From Streptococcus oralis (GTDB lineage Bacteria > Bacillota > Bacilli > Lactobacillales > Streptococcaceae), in assembly GCF_002386345.1 (NCBI RefSeq), contig NZ_CP023507.1:558001-622000 (forward strand): 64,000 nt of DNA. Direction: 5' to 3'. Shown one piece after another: positions 57,057 through 64,000 of the stretch. The stretch's first letter is position 1. Each line of letters starts with the position of its first letter. Under the pieces are notes generated by a model, which was not told the DNA's origin, made no database searches, and saw only the letters and a program-made list of their open reading frames with translations. Position numbers and translations under genes: made by a program.

Positions 57057-57730
57057 AATTAATCGTTTCAGTAATGCCAAGAAGTTTAGAAGAAGCGCAA
57101 GAACTGGATGCCACTAGGTATGAAGATGCCGATATCATTGAGTGGCGTGCGGACTTTCTTACAAAGGACGCTATTTTACAGGTAGCACCCGCTATCTTTG
57201 AGAAATTTGCAGGACGCGAACTTGTCTTTACCCTTCGGACCCGCGCTGAGGGAGGAGAAATCGAACTTTCCTCAGAAGAGTATGTTCAAATCATTAAGGA
57301 AGTTACTCAGCATTATCAGCCGGATTATGTAGATTTTGAGTATTTCAGCTACAAGGACGTTTTTGAGGAAATGTTGGATTTTCCAAATCTTGTTTTGAGT
57401 TACCATAATTTCCAGGAGACACCTGAAAACATGATGGAAATTTTGTCTGAGTTGACCAGTCTCTCTCCGAAAGTGGTCAAGGTATCAGTTATGGCTCATA
57501 CGGAGCAGGATGTTTTAGACCTGATGAATTACACTCGAGGATTTAAAACACTCAATCCTGAGCAAGAGTACGTGACCATTTCCATGGGGAAAATGGGCAA
57601 GGTATCACGCATTACTTCAGATGTGACGGGTTCGAGTTGGTCATTTGCTAGTCTGGATGAAGCGAGTGCCCCAGGTCAGATTTCGCTATCAAACATGAAG
57701 AAAATCAGGGAGATTTTGGATGAAGCTTGA
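57053..57730 (+). CDS. aroD: AroD, 3-dehydroquinate dehydratase type I
   Basis: The product is 225 aa. E-W-R-A-D at residues 31-35, S-Y-H-N-F and Schiff-base Lys in [18 protein letters not shown] near the end. Third step of the shikimate pathway (dehydroquinate to dehydroshikimate). Overlaps the upstream methyltransferase by 4 bp and aroE by 11 bp. Confidence 0.94.
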   Translation: MKLIVSVMPRSLEEAQELDATRYEDADIIEWRADFLTKDAILQVAPAIFEKFAGRELVFTLRTRAEGGEIELSSEEYVQIIKEVTQHYQPDYVDFEYFSYKDVFEEMLDFPNLVLSYHNFQETPENMMEILSELTSLSPKVVKVSVMAHTEQDVLDLMNYTRGFKTLNPEQEYVTISMGKMGKVSRITSDVTGSSWSFASLDEASAPGQISLSNMKKIREILDEA

Positions 57731-58574
57731 TGGCTATACACGTTTAGCTGCAGTTGTTGCCAATCCCATCAAACACTCTATTTCGCCCTTTATCCACAAT
57801 AGGGCCTTTGAGGCGACAGCTATTAATGGTGCCTATGTAGCTTGGGAGATTGAAGCGGGTGATTTGGCAGAAACAGTCGCCAATATTCGCCGTTACCAGA
57901 TGTTTGGCATCAACCTGTCTATGCCTTACAAGGAGCAAGTGATTCCTTATCTGGATGAGTTGAGTGATGAGGCTCGTTTGATTGGGGCGGTTAATACGGT
58001 TGTTAATCATAATGGCACTTTAATTGGATATAATACAGATGGCAAGGGATTCTTTAAGAGCTTGCCTTCTTTTACAATCTCAGATAAGAAAATGACCCTT
58101 CTGGGTGCAGGTGGTGCGGCCAAATCAATCTTGGCACAAGCTATTTTGGATGGGGTCAGTCAGATTTCGGTCTTTGTACGTTCAGCTTCTATGGAAAAAA
58201 CAAGACCTTACCTAGACAAGTTGCAGGAGCAAACAGGTTTTAAAGTGGACTTGTATGCTTTAGAAGATCTTTCTGAACTGCAATCAAGGATTGCCGAGTC
58301 GGACCTGCTCGTCAATGCGACCAGTGTAGGGATGGATGGCCAGTCGTCGCCAGTTCCAGAAAGTATCAATTTGCCAGAGGCTCTCTTGGTCGCAGATATC
58401 ATTTACCAACCTTTTGAGACACCATTTTTGAAATGGGCTAGAAGCCAGGGCAATCCAGCTGTCAATGGTCTGGGAATGTTGCTCTATCAAGCTGCTGAAG
58501 CTTTTCAACTGTGGACAGGTAAAGAAATGCCGACAGAAGAAATTTGGCAGTCCTTAACAGAAAAATATAAATAG
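57720..58574 (+). CDS. aroE: AroE, shikimate dehydrogenase
   Basis: The product is 284 aa. Shikimate-binding N-P-I-K-H-S-I-S-P at 14-22, catalytic Lys in M-P-Y-K-E-Q, NADP loop [10 protein letters not shown], and N-G-L-G-M-L-L-Y-Q near the C-terminus. Reduces 3-dehydroshikimate. Starts inside aroD. Confidence 0.94.
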   Translation: MKLDGYTRLAAVVANPIKHSISPFIHNRAFEATAINGAYVAWEIEAGDLAETVANIRRYQMFGINLSMPYKEQVIPYLDELSDEARLIGAVNTVVNHNGTLIGYNTDGKGFFKSLPSFTISDKKMTLLGAGGAAKSILAQAILDGVSQISVFVRSASMEKTRPYLDKLQEQTGFKVDLYALEDLSELQSRIAESDLLVNATSVGMDGQSSPVPESINLPEALLVADIIYQPFETPFLKWARSQGNPAVNGLGMLLYQAAEAFQLWTGKEMPTEEIWQSLTEKYK

Positions 58575-58592
58575 TGAAAAGGAGATCCTACT

Positions 58593-59660
58593 ATGAAAAT
58601 CAGAATCGATATTCCGCATCATCCTTATGATATTCAGATTGAAAAAGGTTGTCTGGCTCAGGCTGGTCAATGGTTGCGAGAACTCTGGCAACCACAAAAA
58701 GTGGTTATCGTAACCGACAACCATGTAGCTTCTCTCTATGCAGAGAAGGTTAAACTCAGCCTAGAAGATGCTGGTTTTCAGGTAACTGTTTTTGACTTTT
58801 TAGAAGGCGAAGAACGAAAGAATTTAACAACTGTTCAGAAGGTCTATGAATTTCTAGTCAAGCAAGGTCTGACTCGTAGCGATGGGATCGTGGCTCTTGG
58901 TGGTGGTGTCGTTGGGGATCTGGCTGGTTTCGTAGCCTCTACCTATATGCGAGGCATTCACTTTGTTCAGATTCCGACTAGTTTGACTGCACAGGTTGAT
59001 TCTTCTATCGGTGGAAAGACGGGTGTCAATACTCTTTTTGCTAAAAATATGGTGGGAACTTTTGCCCAACCAGATGGGGTTCTGATTGACCCGCTTGTCC
59101 TTGAAACACTCGGGAAAAGAGAGTTGATTGAGGGAATGGGTGAGGTTATCAAGTACGGCTTGATTGAGGATCCAGAACTGTGGGCTCTCTTGATGGAGCT
59201 AGATGGTTCTGTAGAGAGCATTCTGGAACATGCAGAGACTTTGATTGAACATTCTTGTCAGGTGAAGCGCAAGATGGTGGTTGAGGATGAGTTGGATAAC
59301 GGTGTTCGCCTTTACCTCAATTTTGGGCACACTATTGGTCATGCTATTGAAGCAACGGCCGGTTATGGCAAAGTCATGCATGGTGAGGCCGTGGCCATGG
59401 GGATGGTGCAGATTTCCAAGGTTGCTGAGGAAAAAGGCCTCATGCCAGCTGGCCTAACCCAGTCCATTAGAGAGATGTGCCAGAAATTTGGACTACCTGT
59501 TGACTATGAAAACTGGGATGTTGACAAGCTTTATCAGGCTTTGACTCATGACAAGAAGGCACGTGGCAACACCTTGAAATTGGTCTTGGTACCAGAGCTT
59601 GGTTCAGCGACCATTCACCCAGTTTCTCTGGAAGAGATGAAAGACTACTTGGTAAAATAA
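58593..59660 (+). CDS. aroB: AroB, 3-dehydroquinate synthase
   Basis: The product is 355 aa with AAGGAG before ATG 58593. NAD site [19 protein letters not shown], metal-binding H-G-E-A-V-A-M-G and F-G-H-T-I-G-H. Converts DAHP to dehydroquinate. It follows aroD and aroE although it acts first, a common streptococcal order. Confidence 0.95.
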   Translation: MKIRIDIPHHPYDIQIEKGCLAQAGQWLRELWQPQKVVIVTDNHVASLYAEKVKLSLEDAGFQVTVFDFLEGEERKNLTTVQKVYEFLVKQGLTRSDGIVALGGGVVGDLAGFVASTYMRGIHFVQIPTSLTAQVDSSIGGKTGVNTLFAKNMVGTFAQPDGVLIDPLVLETLGKRELIEGMGEVIKYGLIEDPELWALLMELDGSVESILEHAETLIEHSCQVKRKMVVEDELDNGVRLYLNFGHTIGHAIEATAGYGKVMHGEAVAMGMVQISKVAEEKGLMPAGLTQSIREMCQKFGLPVDYENWDVDKLYQALTHDKKARGNTLKLVLVPELGSATIHPVSLEEMKDYLVK

Positions 59661-59669
59661 GGAGAACGT

Positions 59670-60836
59670 ATGAGATATTTAACTGCAGGAGAATCACACG
59701 GTCCTCGTTTGACGGCTATTATTGAAGGAATTCCCGCTGGACTTCCTTTGACAGCTGAGGATATCAATGAGGATCTGAAACGCCGTCAGGGTGGCTACGG
59801 TCGTGGTGGTCGTATGAAGATTGAGAGTGACCAGGTTGTCTTTACTTCGGGCGTTCGTCACGGGAAGACGACAGGGGCTCCCATTACCATGGATGTCATC
59901 AATAAGGACCACCAGAAATGGCTGGATATCATGTCTGCGGAGGACATTGAAGACCGCCTGAAAAGCAAGCGGAAAATCACTCATCCTCGCCCAGGACATG
60001 CCGATTTGGTTGGGGGCATCAAGTACCGTTTTGATGACTTACGAAATTCCTTGGAGAGGTCATCTGCCCGTGAAACCACCATGCGAGTAGCTGTTGGGGC
60101 AGTAGCCAAACGTCTCTTAGCTGAACTGGATATGGAGATTGCCAACCATGTCGTAGTATTTGGTGGCAAGGAAATCGATGTACCTGAAAATCTTACAATC
60201 GCTGAGATTAAAGAACGAGCTGCCCAGTCTGAAGTTTCTATTGTCAACCAAGAGCGAGAACAAGAAATCAAGGACTATATTGACCAAATCAAACGTGACG
60301 GTGATACCATCGGTGGGGTTGTGGAGACAGTCGTCGGAGGTGTTCCAGTTGGTCTTGGTTCCTATGTCCAATGGGACAGAAAATTGGATGCGCGATTGGC
60401 ACAAGCAGTTGTTTCTATCAATGCCTTTAAAGGGGTGGAATTTGGTCTTGGATTTGAAGCTGGTTACCGCAAAGGCAGCCAAGTTATGGATGAAATTCTC
60501 TGGTCTAAAGAAGACGGTTATACTCGTCGTACCAATAATCTTGGTGGTTTTGAAGGTGGTGTGACCAATGGGCAACCAATTGTTGTTCGTGGAGTTATGA
60601 AACCCATTCCTACTCTTTATAAACCACTCATGAGTGTGGATATCGAGACGCATGAACCCTACAAGGCAACTGTGGAGAGAAGTGATCCGACCGCCCTGCC
60701 AGCAGCAGGTGTAGTCATGGAAGCTGTTGTAGCAACGGTTCTGGCGCAGGAAATTCTTGAAAAATTCTCTTCCGATAATCTAGAAGAATTAAAAGAAGCG
60801 GTAGCCAAACACCGTGAGTATACAAAGAACTATTAA
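59670..60836 (+). CDS. aroC: AroC, chorismate synthase
   Basis: The product is 388 aa; AAGGAGAA precedes ATG 59670. Signature G-E-S-H-G at residues 7-11, the R-P-G-H-A-D block, R-x-S-A-R-E-T and the C-terminal R-S-D-P-T-A. Makes chorismate from EPSP with FMNH2. Nine nt gap to both neighbours. Confidence 0.96.
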   Translation: MRYLTAGESHGPRLTAIIEGIPAGLPLTAEDINEDLKRRQGGYGRGGRMKIESDQVVFTSGVRHGKTTGAPITMDVINKDHQKWLDIMSAEDIEDRLKSKRKITHPRPGHADLVGGIKYRFDDLRNSLERSSARETTMRVAVGAVAKRLLAELDMEIANHVVVFGGKEIDVPENLTIAEIKERAAQSEVSIVNQEREQEIKDYIDQIKRDGDTIGGVVETVVGGVPVGLGSYVQWDRKLDARLAQAVVSINAFKGVEFGLGFEAGYRKGSQVMDEILWSKEDGYTRRTNNLGGFEGGVTNGQPIVVRGVMKPIPTLYKPLMSVDIETHEPYKATVERSDPTALPAAGVVMEAVVATVLAQEILEKFSSDNLEELKEAVAKHREYTKNY

Positions 60837-60845
60837 GGAGTTCCT

Positions 60846-61949
60846 ATGGCAAAAACAGTCTATATCGCAGGTCTTGGTTTGATCGGTGCTTCGATGGCCC
60901 TCGGTATCAAACGCGATCATCCTGATTATGAAATTTTAGGCTACAATCGCAGTCAGACTTCGAGAGACATTGCCTTGGAGCGGGGGATAATTGACCGTGG
61001 AACGGATGATTTTGCTAGTTTTGCTCCTCTGGCAGATGTCATCATTCTGACCTTGCCGATCAAGCAGACCATTGCTTTTATTCAGGAGTTGGCAGGTTTG
61101 AACTTGAAAGAAGGCGTCATTATTTCAGATGCGGGCTCTACCAAGGCTGCCATTGTGGAAGTTGCTGAGGAATACTTGGCTAGCAAGTCAATTCGTTTTG
61201 TCGGGGCTCATCCCATGGCTGGTAGCCACAAGACAGGAGCTGCCTCGGCAGATGTCAATCTCTTTGAGAATGCCTACTATATCTTTACTCCATCTAGTTT
61301 GACTAGTTCAGACACGCTTGAGGAAATGAAGGACCTACTTTCTGGTCTCCATGCTCGTTTCATTGAAATTGATGCCAAGGAGCACGATCGAGTGACTTCA
61401 CAGATTAGCCATTTTCCCCATATCTTGGCATCAGGTCTCATGGAGCAAACAGCTGTCTATGCTCAAGAACATGAAATGGCAAGGCGCTTTGCGGCGGGTG
61501 GTTTTCGAGATATGACCCGGATTGCAGAGAGTGAACCAGGTATGTGGACTTCCATTCTCTTGTCCAATCGCGAGACTATCCTAGAGCGGATTGAGGATTT
61601 CAAGGAGCGCCTAGATGAGGTCGGACAAGCCATCAGCAAGGGAGATGAAGAGCAAATCTGGAACTTTTTCAACCAAGCGCGTGCGCAACGTCAGGCCATG
61701 GAAATCCATAAGCGTGGTGGTGTGGACAGTTCTTATGACCTCTATGTCGATGTTCCCGATGAAGAAGATGTTATCTTGCGGATTTTGGAATTACTTCGTG
61801 GGACTTCTTTGGTTAATATCCACATCAACGAAGAAAACCGTGAAGATGTTCATGGGATTCTACAAATTTCATTTAAAAATGCTCAAGATTTAGAACGAGC
61901 TGAACGCTTAATTACAGAAAATACGGACTATACAGTCGTCATCAAATAA
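60846..61949 (+). CDS. tyrA: TyrA, prephenate dehydrogenase with ACT domain
   Basis: The product is 367 aa; AAGGAG precedes ATG 60846. NAD-binding [10 protein letters not shown] near residues 9-18, catalytic-region [10 protein letters not shown] near 129-138, and a C-terminal ACT-like region (about 295-367) for feedback by tyrosine. Commits prephenate to tyrosine synthesis. Confidence 0.94.
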   Translation: MAKTVYIAGLGLIGASMALGIKRDHPDYEILGYNRSQTSRDIALERGIIDRGTDDFASFAPLADVIILTLPIKQTIAFIQELAGLNLKEGVIISDAGSTKAAIVEVAEEYLASKSIRFVGAHPMAGSHKTGAASADVNLFENAYYIFTPSSLTSSDTLEEMKDLLSGLHARFIEIDAKEHDRVTSQISHFPHILASGLMEQTAVYAQEHEMARRFAAGGFRDMTRIAESEPGMWTSILLSNRETILERIEDFKERLDEVGQAISKGDEEQIWNFFNQARAQRQAMEIHKRGGVDSSYDLYVDVPDEEDVILRILELLRGTSLVNIHINEENREDVHGILQISFKNAQDLERAERLITENTDYTVVIK

Positions 61950-61959
61950 GGAGAAAATC

Positions 61960-62298
61960 ATGTCAAATATTTACGATAGTGCAAACGAACTTAGCCGCGG
62001 GTTACGTGAATTACCAGAATACAAGGCGGTTAAGACAGCAAAAGATGCCATCCAAGCTGATGAACAAGCTAGCAAGATTTTTGCAGACTACCTCGCTTTC
62101 CAGCAAGAAATCCAAGTCATGGCGCAAACGGGACAAATGCCAGACGCCTCTTTCCAAGAAAAGATGCAGTCTTTCAGCAAACAAATCCAAGAGAACGCTC
62201 TTTTGTCAGATTTCTTTGCCAAACAGCAACAATTGTCCATTTACCTTTCAGACATTGAAAAAATTGTCTTTGAACCTGTTTCAGAATTATTGAAATAG
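61960..62298 (+). CDS. YlbF/YmcA family protein
   Basis: The product is 112 aa, all-helical, with AAGGAG before ATG 61960. It fits the Com_YlbF family (PF06133), whose Bacillus members form the Y-complex that steers RNase Y. Its place among aro genes, 10 nt after tyrA, gives no biochemical link. Terminator follows. Confidence 0.85.
   Translation: MSNIYDSANELSRGLRELPEYKAVKTAKDAIQADEQASKIFADYLAFQQEIQVMAQTGQMPDASFQEKMQSFSKQIQENALLSDFFAKQQQLSIYLSDIEKIVFEPVSELLK

Positions 62299-64000
<1,702 letters not shown>

Overview
The window comes from a low-GC Gram-positive coccus, almost certainly a mitis-group Streptococcus (S. mitis / S. oralis / S. gordonii type). The evidence is three LPNTG sortase-anchored surface proteins (a BgaA-like beta-galactosidase tail, a Cna_B/pilin-type adhesin and a giant CshA-type fibrillar adhesin), a YSIRK-like signal sequence, a T-box in front of alaS, and long blocks (hprK-lgt, spx to phoU, murB-potABCD, alaS, the aro cluster) whose gene content and order match what I remember of the pneumococcal chromosome. 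No insertion sequence, phage, tRNA, rRNA or CRISPR array was recognised. Species assignment is inference; no search was run.

Layout. 1-8.2 kb: 3' end of the BgaA-like protein, then a Cna_B adhesin after an AT-rich gap. 8.4-14.4 kb: a methyltransferase, a small DUF3397-like membrane protein, the tRNA wobble-uridine pair mnmL-mnmM with a co-translated 84-aa protein, a CPA1 Na+/H+ antiporter and a YihY/BrkB membrane protein. 14.4-16.3 kb: queA and nagB, divergent; nagB carries a likely NagR operator and a cre-like site. 16.6-25.3 kb: an 8.7-kb cshA-like gene with 21 fibril repeats, 14 of them exactly 303 bp and strongly homogenised. 25.4-27.8 kb: a decayed methyltransferase fragment, a peptidase E-like gene, rpsU and an orphan Imm49-like gene. 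27.9-30.4 kb: hprK-lgt-DUF948-ytxH. 30.5-33.7 kb: hemW, acyl-ACP thioesterase, HAD phosphatase and a TIGR01906 membrane protein. 34-36.7 kb: Spx, UPF0223, an inositol monophosphatase-like enzyme and an RsmF-type rRNA methyltransferase. 36.9-41.8 kb: the phosphate operon pstS-C-A-B-B-phoU. 42-45.7 kb: an amino-acid binding lipoprotein, a divergent MocR-type regulator, budA and a YhfC-type membrane protein. 45.9-50.7 kb: murB-potABCD. 50.7-54.1 kb: T-box, a LURP-one-like gene and alaS. 54.2-55.6 kb: cytoplasmic alpha-amylase (minus strand). 55.9-64 kb: an RlmI-like methyltransferase followed by the shikimate/tyrosine genes aroD-E-B-C-tyrA-ylbF-aroA-aroK (aroK cut by the window end).

How it works together. 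The first 25 kb is a surface-adhesion segment interleaved with core genes. The remainder is mostly housekeeping: tRNA modification (mnmL, mnmM, queA), carbon control (HprK, CcpA/LacI-type sites), phosphate and polyamine uptake, cell-wall synthesis and aromatic amino acid synthesis. The most unusual signals are a structured murB-potA intergenic RNA with mutually exclusive helices, a PstB paralogue with Arg in place of the switch histidine, three genes whose extended -10 boxes put the start codon at about +1 (apparent leaderless mRNAs), unit-exchange scars in the cshA repeats, and a methyltransferase pseudogene fragment.
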